From Mycobacterium neglectum (lineage in GTDB: Bacteria; Actinomycetota; Actinomycetes; Mycobacteriales; Mycobacteriaceae), in contig NZ_NVQE01000010.1 of NCBI RefSeq assembly GCF_002591975.1, forward strand, positions 90,969 to 154,968: a stretch of 64,000 nt of DNA, written 5' to 3'. This document shows, piece after piece, positions 34,127-41,706 of this stretch (positions are counted from its first letter, which is position 1; each line of letters starts with the position of its first letter). The position numbers and the translations under genes were made by a program. The notes below the pieces were generated by a model that was not told the DNA's origin, made no database searches, and saw only the letters and a list, made by a program, of their open reading frames with translations.

Positions 34127-35413
34127 GTGCTACGCGCAGAGATCAACGAGCTTTTGACGAGGACCGGGCCGGGGACGCCGATGGGTGAGTTGTTCCGCCA
34201 GTACTGGATTCCAGCCTTGCTTGCCGAGGAACTGCCGGAGAATGATTGCGCGCCGGTACGCGTAAAGCTGCTGAGCGAGCGGATGATCGCTTTTCGAGAC
34301 AGCAATGGCGACTTTGGTTTGATCGATGAGTTCTGCGCGCACCGTGGCGCCTCACTGTGGTTTGGGCGTAACGAAGAGGGCGGTCTGCGATGTCCCTACC
34401 ATGGCTGGAAGTACGACGTCACGGGGCAAGCCGTCGATGTGCCGTCCGAACCTGTGGGGTCCACCTTCTGCGCGCACGTCAAACTGACGTCCTACCCGCT
34501 GAGGAAGATCGGGGGCATGATGTGGACCTACATGGGAGACCCCGCGAACCAGCCGCCGTTACCGGAATTCGAATTTGCTCTCGTGCCGGCCGATCAGACC
34601 TTCACGTCCAAACGATGGCAGGAATGCAACTGGCTGCAAGCTTTCGAGGGTGGCATCGATTCCAGCCATGTGTCGTTCCTGCATTCCGGGGGCCTTAAGT
34701 CGGACCCGCTGTTCAAGGGCAGCAAGGCTAACGAGTACAACATGGCGGACCTCAAGCCGTTCTTCGAGGTCGCGGACTCCGAGGGTGGTTTGTTCGTTGG
34801 TGCCCGCCGGAACGCTGACGCCGACAACTACTACTGGCGCATCACGCCGTGGGTGATGCCGTGCTTCACGATGGTGCCGCCACGAGGGGATCATCCTGTC
34901 CACGGCCACTTTTGGATTCCCATCGACGATGAGAACTGTTGGGCGTACTCGTTTGACTATCACCCCGTGAGACCGTTGACTTCGCAGGAAGTTCAGGCGA
35001 TGAAGGTCGGGCACGGGGTGCACAGTGCCAACATCCCTGGCACGTACCGACCGCAGGCGAATAAGGACAACGACTATCTGATGGATCGTGCGGCGCAGAA
35101 GCGTGGAGACACATACTCGGGCGTGCGGGGTATCGCGATCCAAGACTCGTCGCTGCAGGAGAGTATGGGGCCGATCGTCGATCGGACCAAGGAGCGGTTG
35201 GTGTCTGCCGACAGTGGCATCATCAAAGCGCGTCAAAAGTTGAAGCGGGCGGCTGAGGCGTTGCGCGACAAGGGTACGACTCCTCCAGGTGTTGACCCTA
35301 AACATCATCGTGTCCGGTCTGCGGCCGTCGTCCTTCCGCGTGACGCATCGTTCAGCGAGGCGTGCCGAGAAGATCTCAGGGTGCGCGAAGGCGTGCGGCA
35401 GACATCGGTATGA
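34127..35413 (+). CDS. Rieske non-heme iron oxygenase, phthalate 4,5-dioxygenase type
   Basis: A 428-residue oxygenase with the Rieske ligands CAHRG (C-x-H) and CPYHGW (C-x2-H) and the mononuclear iron site GGIDSSHVSFLHSG (D-x2-H-x4-H). The C-terminal block IQDSSLQESMGPIVDRTKERL is typical of phthalate 4,5-dioxygenase and aryl O-demethylase relatives, which work as a single oxygenase subunit with a separate reductase. GTG 34127 is chosen because the family begins LRAEINELLTRTGPGTPMGE and GAGG lies 6 bases upstream; a leaderless GTG at 34076 is possible. It begins a four-gene operon with overlapping stops. Confidence 0.9.
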   Translation: MLRAEINELLTRTGPGTPMGELFRQYWIPALLAEELPENDCAPVRVKLLSERMIAFRDSNGDFGLIDEFCAHRGASLWFGRNEEGGLRCPYHGWKYDVTGQAVDVPSEPVGSTFCAHVKLTSYPLRKIGGMMWTYMGDPANQPPLPEFEFALVPADQTFTSKRWQECNWLQAFEGGIDSSHVSFLHSGGLKSDPLFKGSKANEYNMADLKPFFEVADSEGGLFVGARRNADADNYYWRITPWVMPCFTMVPPRGDHPVHGHFWIPIDDENCWAYSFDYHPVRPLTSQEVQAMKVGHGVHSANIPGTYRPQANKDNDYLMDRAAQKRGDTYSGVRGIAIQDSSLQESMGPIVDRTKERLVSADSGIIKARQKLKRAAEALRDKGTTPPGVDPKHHRVRSAAVVLPRDASFSEACREDLRVREGVRQTSV

Positions 35414-35922
35414 CCAGTCCACTTCAGCCGATTCTCGGGAGTAGTTGCGCGCGTGCGACATCTGCTGCTGAGATGCGATACCGGATCAACCGCCCGATCG
35501 CCGGGCGGAGGGGCGTGCGCGTCATTGCGCTCGACGGTGGTGCACGAGCGATCATCGAGCGGCTTTCATCTCAGCCGTGGGAATGTGCACGCTTCCTGTC
35601 GGTAGCCGAACCGAGAAGGAATGCGGGGGAGCAGGGTTGGGTTTCGCTGCTCGACACCGACGGCGCCGTCTCCATTCTTGCGGACGAGCTTGCCGACGCC
35701 GATGTGGTCGTCATGGTTGCCACCACCGGTGGGGATGCCGCTGCAGCAAGCATCATCGGTGCGGCGAGCACGGTTCGCGCGATCATGACCGCTGGCGTCG
35801 TCGTCGGGGAAGGCGCGGCGGCGAGTCAGACCGTTGCTGTGCTGCGGCCTCTTGCGCGCTTACTCGTCGTCAGCGGTCACGAAGAAGACGTGTCCGATCT
35901 GCTCTCAGCGCTGCGAGTCTGA
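35410..35922 (+). CDS. Unrecognised protein in the Rieske/PanB-like operon
   Basis: A 170-residue protein whose ATG overlaps the Rieske stop. I do not recognise the family. Residues ~35-60 (GVRVIALDGGARAIIERL) and ~95-130 (DADVVVMVATTGGDAAAASI then GAASTVRAIMTAGVVV) look like alternating strands and glycine-rich loops of a Rossmann-like or FtsZ-like nucleotide fold, but a clear binding motif is not visible. It has no membrane segment that must be inserted. Its fixed place between a Rieske oxygenase and a PanB-like enzyme suggests a dedicated role with them. Confidence 0.7.
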   Translation: MTSPLQPILGSSCARATSAAEMRYRINRPIAGRRGVRVIALDGGARAIIERLSSQPWECARFLSVAEPRRNAGEQGWVSLLDTDGAVSILADELADADVVVMVATTGGDAAAASIIGAASTVRAIMTAGVVVGEGAAASQTVAVLRPLARLLVVSGHEEDVSDLLSALRV

Positions 35923-35933
35923 AGGGACCCGTC

Positions 35934-36755
35934 GTGGGCACGAAGGTGAAACTCGCTGACCTGCAGGACATGAAACTGCGTGGGCAGAAGATCGTAGGTG
36001 TGGTGTCGTGGGACTACCAAATGGCACGGATAGTCGATCGTGCCGGCGTCGACTTAGTGTCGGTGGGTGACACCGTGGGAATCAACCTGTGGGGTCAGCC
36101 GAATCCGCTTGAAATCACCATGGATCAGATGGTCGTGGTGTGCCAGGCAGTGCGCCGCGGTGTCCGGCGCGCCTTGCTGTCCTGTGATTTCCCGTTCGGT
36201 CCGCTGCAGGACGGGCGAAAGAGTGCTGTGCGGGCGGCAATTCGTCTCGCCAAGGAAGCCGGCATCGATATGGTGAAACTAGACGGGGCATCCGATCATT
36301 TAGATGCCGTGACCGCGGTGACGCGTGCGGGGATTCCCGTGTTCGCTCAGTTCGGTATCACCCCGCAGACTTCCCTCAAATACGGTGTGACGTATAGCGC
36401 CACACCGAGCGCCGAGGATGCGGTTTCAGACGAACTTCTCGATGAGATGGTTTGTGAGGCCCGTCGTCTCGCTGATGCGGGCGCAGTGCTGCTGAACTTT
36501 ACGAATTCGGGACCCGTCGTTGGGGCGGCAGTAGCCGAGGCGGTGCCCATCCCGGTGCTCGGTGGATTCGGTGGCGGCCCGTGGCTGGACGGCCGGATCC
36601 GGATGGCCACGGCCGCAATCGGTTACAGCGCCGATGGTCTCGACAGCCCACCGGATACCTATGCCAACGTCGCCCAGATCGCGCTGGACGCCATCACGGC
36701 GTATGCAGATGACGTGCGGGCTGCTCGCCAGATCAAGGGAGGTCTTCGACGTTGA
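35934..36755 (+). CDS. Ketopantoate hydroxymethyltransferase-like (PanB superfamily) enzyme
   Basis: A 273-residue TIM-barrel protein resembling PanB: GQKIVGVVSWDYQMARIVDRAG, metal Asp in VSVGDTVG, Asp in SCDFPFGPLQ and KLDG where PanB has KLEG. PanB's catalytic glutamate strand (LECVP-like) reads LLNFTNSGP here, so the reaction probably differs from pantothenate synthesis. Family chemistry is C-C bond making or breaking beside a 2-oxo acid. GTG 35934 follows AAGGGA. It is embedded with a Rieske oxygenase and an alpha/beta hydrolase, pointing to a catabolic aldolase/hydrolase-like step. Confidence 0.75.
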   Translation: MGTKVKLADLQDMKLRGQKIVGVVSWDYQMARIVDRAGVDLVSVGDTVGINLWGQPNPLEITMDQMVVVCQAVRRGVRRALLSCDFPFGPLQDGRKSAVRAAIRLAKEAGIDMVKLDGASDHLDAVTAVTRAGIPVFAQFGITPQTSLKYGVTYSATPSAEDAVSDELLDEMVCEARRLADAGAVLLNFTNSGPVVGAAVAEAVPIPVLGGFGGGPWLDGRIRMATAAIGYSADGLDSPPDTYANVAQIALDAITAYADDVRAARQIKGGLRR

Positions 36756-37612
36756 GCGTGGCTTCGGCGAGGATCGATGGCATTGAAACGCGTTACGCGG
36801 TAGCAGGTTCGGGCCCGCCGCTGCTGATGTTCTCGCCCGGCGGCTTCGCCGCCTCCATGGACGCGTGGGAGAAGCACGGCCTCTATCGTCGAACGCGGAT
36901 GCTGTCACAGTTGCAGGAGCGGTTCCAATGCATCACGTTCGACAAGCGTGAGGCCGGCGAGTCTGGCGGGCGCGTCGAGCGTGTCTCATGGGCTGATTAC
37001 GTGAGACAGGGTGTCGGCCTGTTGGACCATCTCCGGCTGGGCCGAGTGCATATCATGGGTGCCTGCATTGGGTGTTCGATCGCGGCGTGCATGGCGAGCG
37101 CTCATCGCGAGCGCGTTGGGGGGATGGTGCTGTATTCGCCGGCCGGCGGCGTACGGTACCGGCGAAAGCAGCTCGAACGGTTCCGCGCCCACCTTGCCTA
37201 CGCCGCGGAGCACGGGCTGGCCGGTGTTGCCGACCTGGCGGCAACGACCGACGGCAACTTCTCCTCAGACGCCAGACTGGGTCCGTGGGTCAGCGTGTTG
37301 CGCTCCGACCCTGATTTCGCCGCGCAATACCGCGATCTCGGCAGCCTTCATTACCAGATCACTGTCGCGGCGATGGCGGCTCTGTTGTTCGACCGTGACA
37401 CCGTGCCTGGCCCTGAAGCCGATGACCTACTGGTGTCGGACGTGCCCGCGCTCATCGTGCCGGGTGAAGATGCATCGCATGCGCCCTCGGCGGCGCGTTA
37501 CCTACAGGAGTGCCTTCCCATCAACGAGTATTGGGACGTTCCGGTCGCGGCGCAGACCGCCGAAACTGCGCCGGCGCGGGTGATCCGTTTTCTGGGGTCA
37601 GTTGCCCTTTGA
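36752..37612 (+). CDS. Alpha/beta hydrolase with a cysteine nucleophile
   Basis: A 286-residue alpha/beta hydrolase. The nucleophile elbow reads HIMGACIGCSIA, so Cys105 replaces the usual Ser, as in dienelactone hydrolases. GPPLLMFSPGGFA holds the oxyanion region and VPALIVPGEDASHAPSAARYL the Asp/His end. It probably hydrolyses an ester, lactone or C-C bond from ring cleavage. TTG 36752 overlaps the PanB-like stop and follows GGGAGG. The last 15 bases overlap the convergent gntR. Confidence 0.82.
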   Translation: MSVASARIDGIETRYAVAGSGPPLLMFSPGGFAASMDAWEKHGLYRRTRMLSQLQERFQCITFDKREAGESGGRVERVSWADYVRQGVGLLDHLRLGRVHIMGACIGCSIAACMASAHRERVGGMVLYSPAGGVRYRRKQLERFRAHLAYAAEHGLAGVADLAATTDGNFSSDARLGPWVSVLRSDPDFAAQYRDLGSLHYQITVAAMAALLFDRDTVPGPEADDLLVSDVPALIVPGEDASHAPSAARYLQECLPINEYWDVPVAAQTAETAPARVIRFLGSVAL

Positions 37613-38338
37613 GACGTGCTTTGCCGTTCGGCCGATATGGGTACGCATCACGGACGTCGCTTTGTCGACATCGCGCTTCTTGATCGCCGCCACAAACTGG
37701 CGGTGCTCCCGAATGCCTCGGATACCCATCTCCGGGTGTGACTGCTGGACGCGGCGCATCGAGAGCAGAGTGGGTCCGTGAAAAGATTCAGCCAGCATCG
37801 CGATTGCCTTGTTATGGCTGGCCTGGGCGACGCGTGCATGGAACTCCGCTGACAGTTCCATCGGATAGAAACCTTCTTTCAAAGCCGCGTCGCCCCGGTC
37901 GCAGATCTCTGTCAGTTCGTCGATGTCCTGTTCAGTCGCACGCTCGCACACGAGCGGGATGATTCCGATCTCGAAAACCTGCCGCGCTTCGGTCACATCT
38001 TTGTCGGTCAGGCCCGACAAGCTGAGCAGATCCTCGATGCCTTCACCGATACGCTGGCTCGTTGGCGCCGTCACAAACGCGCCGCCGTGGGCGCCGACCT
38101 TGATGCGCACCATGCCGTTCGCCTCGAGGCCGCGTAGTGCTTCGCGCACCGTAACCCGGCTCACCCCGAACTTGTCACCGAGTTCACGTTCGGCAGGCAG
38201 GCGGTCGCCCGGCCGCAGCTGACCTTCCCGAATCAACACACGTATCTGATCGACAATCATCGCCGAGGCCCGGCCCGGACTGACCGGGCTGAACATCGAA
38301 TCAGCCGGGGTCGTCGAGGGACTCTCGGATGCAGGCAT
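37598..38338 (-). CDS. GntR-family (FadR/FCD subfamily) transcriptional regulator
   Basis: A 246-residue regulator: winged helix-turn-helix at about residues 25-95 (LRPGDRLPAERELGDKFGVS then RVTVREALRGLEANGMV) and an all-helical FCD domain with likely metal ligands in ELSAEFHARVAQAS and EHRQFVAAIKKRD. FCD proteins usually sense carboxylic acids and repress catabolic operons. Four related palindromes upstream of neighbouring operons (34050, 38789, 41377, 41668) are its probable targets. It is convergent with the hydrolase of the Rieske operon. Confidence 0.9.
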   Translation of the reverse strand: MPASESPSTTPADSMFSPVSPGRASAMIVDQIRVLIREGQLRPGDRLPAERELGDKFGVSRVTVREALRGLEANGMVRIKVGAHGGAFVTAPTSQRIGEGIEDLLSLSGLTDKDVTEARQVFEIGIIPLVCERATEQDIDELTEICDRGDAALKEGFYPMELSAEFHARVAQASHNKAIAMLAESFHGPTLLSMRRVQQSHPEMGIRGIREHRQFVAAIKKRDVDKATSVMRTHIGRTAKHVSKGN

Positions 38339-38412
38339 GGCCCAATGATAAGGCGATCGCCCCGGCGGTATGGCGGTCGTCCGCCACTTGAGCGCCGGCG
38401 TGGCGTGGGCGC

Positions 38413-38771
38413 TTAGAGGTAGACGCCTCCTCGTAACAGTGGCACTAGCTTATCGCCTTTGTCGTAACGCAGCGCCGCTCCGGTCGGTATGTCCAGGGCA
38501 CGTACCTGCGCGGGCATCATCTGTTCCACGATCATACGAATCATTCGCAGTGGATTTCCATGTGCCACAACTAATGTGACTGGCTGGTTCGCCAATCCAC
38601 TGCTATCGCGGAATTCCAATAGGGCAGAACCCGTGCTCGCACGTCGGCTAGAGGAGAACCCGCGTCATCAGTCGATCCGCCGCGAGCAGCGGCGGAAATC
38701 CCCGTGGCAGCTCGCCACGAATGCGTGCGATTCACAGCCGTTCGCGTGGATGCGCATCCTTCCCCGTCCAA
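38413..38771 (-). pseudogene. Broken phosphoglycerate mutase-like gene
   Basis: Two reverse-strand frames carry consecutive parts of a phosphoglycerate mutase: the upstream part includes SPLADVRARVLPYWNSAIAVD, and the downstream part, in a different frame, reads VVAHGNPLRMIRMIVEQMMP then IPTGAALRYDKGDKLVPL with a TAA stop at 38413. The join near 38600 needs a frameshift, and the N-terminal half with the catalytic RHG motif is missing. It is a relic unrelated to aromatic catabolism, evidence of past rearrangement. Confidence 0.7.
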
Positions 38772-38788
38772 TATCCCGTAGGGCCAAC

Positions 38789-38811
38789 CTTAAGGTATTA
38801 TGGTCAGGCCT
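38789..38811. promoter_or_regulatory. Operator-like site B over the -10 of the ferredoxin operon
   Basis: The stretch starts CCTTAAGGTATTATGG and continues TCAGGCC. It contains a TATTAT -10 box (38797-38802) 33 bases ahead of the ferredoxin ATG. It matches the reverse complement of site D (41668-41690) at 18 of 23 positions and site A at 15 of 21. Likely bound by the GntR regulator encoded at 37598. Confidence 0.55.
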
Positions 38812-38834
38812 TAATTTCGTGACTGGAGTATCAA

Positions 38835-39158
38835 ATGCCGAAGGTTGTCTTCATCGGTCCGGATGGTTCGCAGCGCGTGGTGGATGCGCATCTCGGCGAG
38901 TCGGTCATGTCCGCCGCCGTACGCAACGGCGTTCCCGGCATCGTAGGCGAGTGTGGCGGAAACTGCAGCTGTGCCACCTGCCACATCTATGTCGATGGAG
39001 AGTTTGCAGTTCACGTTGGTGGGCCTCAGGGAATGGAAGAGGACCTACTCGAACTCAGTGCTGCCGCCGAACGGCGTGAGTCCAGCCGATTGTCTTGTCA
39101 GATCACGATGATCGAGTCGCTCGACCGCCTGACCGTTCACATTCCAGAGGAGCAGTAA
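38835..39158 (+). CDS. 2Fe-2S ferredoxin (adrenodoxin/putidaredoxin type)
   Basis: A 107-residue ferredoxin with ligands in GECGGNCSCATCHIYVD (C-x5-C-x2-C) and a fourth Cys in RLSCQITM. Vertebrate-type 2Fe-2S ferredoxins carry single electrons from an FAD reductase to class I P450s or some Rieske oxygenases. ATG 38835 has ACTGGAG 6 bases upstream. The partner reductase gene follows after 2 bases. The nearest users are the P450 at 44655 and the Rieske oxygenase at 34127. Confidence 0.92.
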   Translation: MPKVVFIGPDGSQRVVDAHLGESVMSAAVRNGVPGIVGECGGNCSCATCHIYVDGEFAVHVGGPQGMEEDLLELSAAAERRESSRLSCQITMIESLDRLTVHIPEEQ

Positions 39159-39160
39159 GG

Positions 39161-40435
39161 GTGAGCGCAGGGACGTTGATCGTCGGTGCCAGTCAAGCAG
39201 GAATGCAACTAGCCCTTTCGCTTCGTGATGCAGGAGAAGGCGGACCAATAACACTAGTGGGCGACGAGCCGTACGCGCCCTACCAACGGCCCCCATTGTC
39301 GAAGTCCTACTTGCAAGGCGACATCGGCTTCGAACAGCTGCTACTCCGTGCCCCGAAGTATCTGGCCGACCAAGACATTTCGGTACTCACGGGTGAGCTT
39401 GTCAATTGGCTTGAACTCGAGGGCGAGGGGCCGTCAGGAGTCGCGCTCACGGCGTCAGGAGAAACGCTGTGGTTCGACAAGTTGGCGTTGACCGTTGGCG
39501 CCAGTCCACGACGACTGGCCGTGCCGGGCGCCGATCTCGACGGGGTGATCTATCTCCGGACGGCGAATGACGCCGCGAAGCTGCGCCAACTCCAGGGCGA
39601 AGCAGAATCCGTCGTCGTGGTCGGCGGCGGGTTCATCGGACTCGAAGCCGCGGCGGTTGCGCGTGCCCAAGGTAAAACGGTGACCGTTGTTGAGGCCGCC
39701 GATCGATTGATGGGGCGAGCCGTGGCACCCGTGGTCTCCGACTTCTACCTCGATGCGCACGCGCGCCGCGGTGTCACCATACTTCTGAACGCGGGGGTAG
39801 TGTCGCTGACCGGGCGGGATGCCCGCGTGCAATCGGTGGAATTGTCAGACGGCAGCAGCCTTCCCGCAGATCTTGTAATTGTCGGTATCGGAGTCGTGCC
39901 ACGGACCGAACTCGCGGACCAACTGGATCTCGTTTGTGACGGCGGCATTGTTGTCGACCGCTTCGCACGTACCAGCAATCCGAACGTCGTAGCGGCGGGC
40001 GATTGCACTGTTCAACCCGATTGGCGTACCGGCAGCGGCAAAGTGCGCTTGGAGTCGGTTCAAAACGCCATAATTCAGGCCAAAGCGGCTGCCGCGACAT
40101 TGGCGGGAAGGGTGGAGTCAGACCTGCCGGTGCCGCGGTTCTGGTCCGAACAGTTCGATCTCAAACTTCGGATCGCCGGCCTGTCGAGGGGACACGACTA
40201 CTACTTGGTTCGCGGCGCTCCCGAACGTGAGTCATTCTCCGTGCTTTATTACCACGACGACGCTTTGATGGCGGTTGACTCCGTCAACGCGCCAGGTGAC
40301 TACATGGCTGTACAAAAGGCGCTCACCCAAGGATCCACAATCCGGGCCCAGGATGCCCGCGATGTCTCGGTTTCGCTTCGCGAACTCATCCGTCCCGCAC
40401 CCGCGGAAGCTAGACGAATACGTCATCGATCTTGA
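39161..40435 (+). CDS. FAD-dependent ferredoxin reductase
   Basis: A 424-residue reductase of the putidaredoxin/rubredoxin reductase type with VGASQAGMQLALSLRDAG for FAD, PYQRPPLSKSYL, VVVVGGGFIGLEAAAVARAQG for NAD(P)H and the second FAD motif VVAAGDCTVQP. It takes electrons from NAD(P)H to the 2Fe-2S ferredoxin encoded just upstream. GTG 39161 sits behind GAGGAGCAGTAAGG. Its last 26 bases overlap the convergent decarboxylase-like gene. Confidence 0.92.
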   Translation: MSAGTLIVGASQAGMQLALSLRDAGEGGPITLVGDEPYAPYQRPPLSKSYLQGDIGFEQLLLRAPKYLADQDISVLTGELVNWLELEGEGPSGVALTASGETLWFDKLALTVGASPRRLAVPGADLDGVIYLRTANDAAKLRQLQGEAESVVVVGGGFIGLEAAAVARAQGKTVTVVEAADRLMGRAVAPVVSDFYLDAHARRGVTILLNAGVVSLTGRDARVQSVELSDGSSLPADLVIVGIGVVPRTELADQLDLVCDGGIVVDRFARTSNPNVVAAGDCTVQPDWRTGSGKVRLESVQNAIIQAKAAAATLAGRVESDLPVPRFWSEQFDLKLRIAGLSRGHDYYLVRGAPERESFSVLYYHDDALMAVDSVNAPGDYMAVQKALTQGSTIRAQDARDVSVSLRELIRPAPAEARRIRHRS

Positions 40436-41333
40436 TCGGTCGGCTCAAAATGTGTTGCGCCAGTGCAAACTCCAACAATTGCTCGAGCATTGGCCGGTTG
40501 GGCTCGACACCATAGGGCAGCGGGTCTGCGCCCGTCGTCTTCATCACCTCGGCGTACATCCGATCGGTTGGGCTGGTCACCTGTCCGTCGGAGAGCCGAG
40601 CGACATATCGCTCCTTGGCTTTACTGAATGCTGCGTACACTGCAGCCGCAGCGTCTGGGTAGTGCTGCAGCACTTCGTCCTTGAGGACGATGAGGTGGTT
40701 GATGGGGTAGAACGAACGATCACGCAAGGCGCTGATTGCGGCACCGTGGGGGTCGGCGATCAACGGCGCGACATCAGGATGGTCGATGTCGACGCCGATG
40801 ACCGCATCGATTTCGCCTGCGATCAACATATCGGCCAGGTCTGCGCCGCCGCCGGCGGAGACCACGTTGGGCGGAGGGACGTACGACTCCACGTGTTCGT
40901 CGCCGGAAAGCAGCCAAATCACTCGGTCGAGGTCGACGCCGTGCTCCGAGGCGAGAATGCCGCGCGCCCACACACCGGTGGTGACGGTATACCCGCGGTT
41001 GACGCCGACCCGCCGGCCCTCGAGGTCTTTCGGGTGTCGGATCGTCGAGTGCCGGTTGTACAGGATTGCCCCGTGGTGAAATCCCCGCACGAGAAAAACT
41101 GGTAAGGCGGTGAAGGCGACACCGTGTTCACGTGCGGTCAGGTAGGTGGTGAGCGCCATCTCGCTGACGTCGAACTCCAGGTGCCGAACCATTCGGCGGA
41201 ACCCGTTGACCAACAAGGGCATTTCCTCGAACTTCAGCTGAAATCCTGCAGGAGCTACCGAGCCGTCCTTGACGGCTTGGTTGGCTCCTTGAGAGCGCGT
41301 CAGCGTGGTCAGCACGCGGCGGTTTTCGGGCAT
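40410..41333 (-). CDS. 4,5-dihydroxyphthalate decarboxylase-like protein (PBP2/NMT1-like fold)
   Basis: A 307-residue protein of the family that includes Pht5: RMVRHLEFDVSEMALTTYLTA, TALPVFLVRGFHHGAILYN and the two-lobed periplasmic-binding-like fold, but no signal peptide. Pht5 converts 4,5-dihydroxyphthalate to protocatechuate. ATG 41333 is chosen because CGGAGA precedes it; an in-frame ATG at 41387 would place the 24-base repeat and site C inside the gene. Same-fold thiamine-precursor binding proteins are the alternative, less likely among ring-cleavage genes. Confidence 0.78.
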   Translation of the reverse strand: MPENRRVLTTLTRSQGANQAVKDGSVAPAGFQLKFEEMPLLVNGFRRMVRHLEFDVSEMALTTYLTAREHGVAFTALPVFLVRGFHHGAILYNRHSTIRHPKDLEGRRVGVNRGYTVTTGVWARGILASEHGVDLDRVIWLLSGDEHVESYVPPPNVVSAGGGADLADMLIAGEIDAVIGVDIDHPDVAPLIADPHGAAISALRDRSFYPINHLIVLKDEVLQHYPDAAAAVYAAFSKAKERYVARLSDGQVTSPTDRMYAEVMKTTGADPLPYGVEPNRPMLEQLLEFALAQHILSRPIKIDDVFV

Positions 41334-41376
41334 CAGTCTCCGGGCACTGGCGGCTTGAACAGCGCATTGGTAAATT

Positions 41377-41397
41377 GGCATGGCCATTGTGTCACGG
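41377..41397. promoter_or_regulatory. Operator-like site C upstream of the decarboxylase-like gene
   Basis: Contains GGCATGGCCATTGTG, related to sites B and D through the shared core ATGGYCAKGCC on the reverse strand. It is part of a 24-base near-duplicate (41368-41391) of 41659-41682, with two mismatches. It lies 44 bases upstream of the ATG at 41333. Confidence 0.5.
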
Positions 41398-41658
41398 TCG
41401 CTGCGGGCCGTGGCAAGTCATGCCATCATTCGGAATCATGACCGCGGCACAACAGGCGATTTGCGGATCGCCCTGCGGCGAGCGCGGCAGTTTTAGACGC
41501 CGGCTGTGAGCACATCGCGCTGATGCTGAGAGCACAGTATCCGGATCGTGTCGCGGAGTGTGTTGCCGAAACGATCATTCCCGAGGTCGAAGGGCAGGTG
41601 GCGATGGCAACGCCTTGGAAAACGGGCAGTTACCGGCAATGGCGGCCGATGCTGCAGA
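41398..41658. other. Gap between divergent decarboxylase-like and dehydrogenase genes
   Basis: No gene with recognisable similarity is seen here. A 60-codon frame on the plus strand (41523-41705) has no similarity I know and no ribosome site. The stretch separates the two copies of the 24-base repeat and presumably holds the divergent promoters. Confidence 0.4.
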
Positions 41659-41667
41659 TGGTAAATT

Positions 41668-41690
41668 GGCATGACCATCGTGCCATAAGG
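41668..41690. promoter_or_regulatory. Operator-like site D upstream of the dehydrogenase-ligKJ-P450 operon
   Basis: Reads GGCATGACCATCGTGCC followed by ATAAGG. On the reverse strand it equals site B at 18 of 23 positions. It lies 17 bases ahead of the TTG start at 41707. With site C it brackets the divergent promoter region and would let one regulator control both directions. Confidence 0.55.
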
Positions 41691-41706
41691 CGATTGCGAG
41701 GATGAG

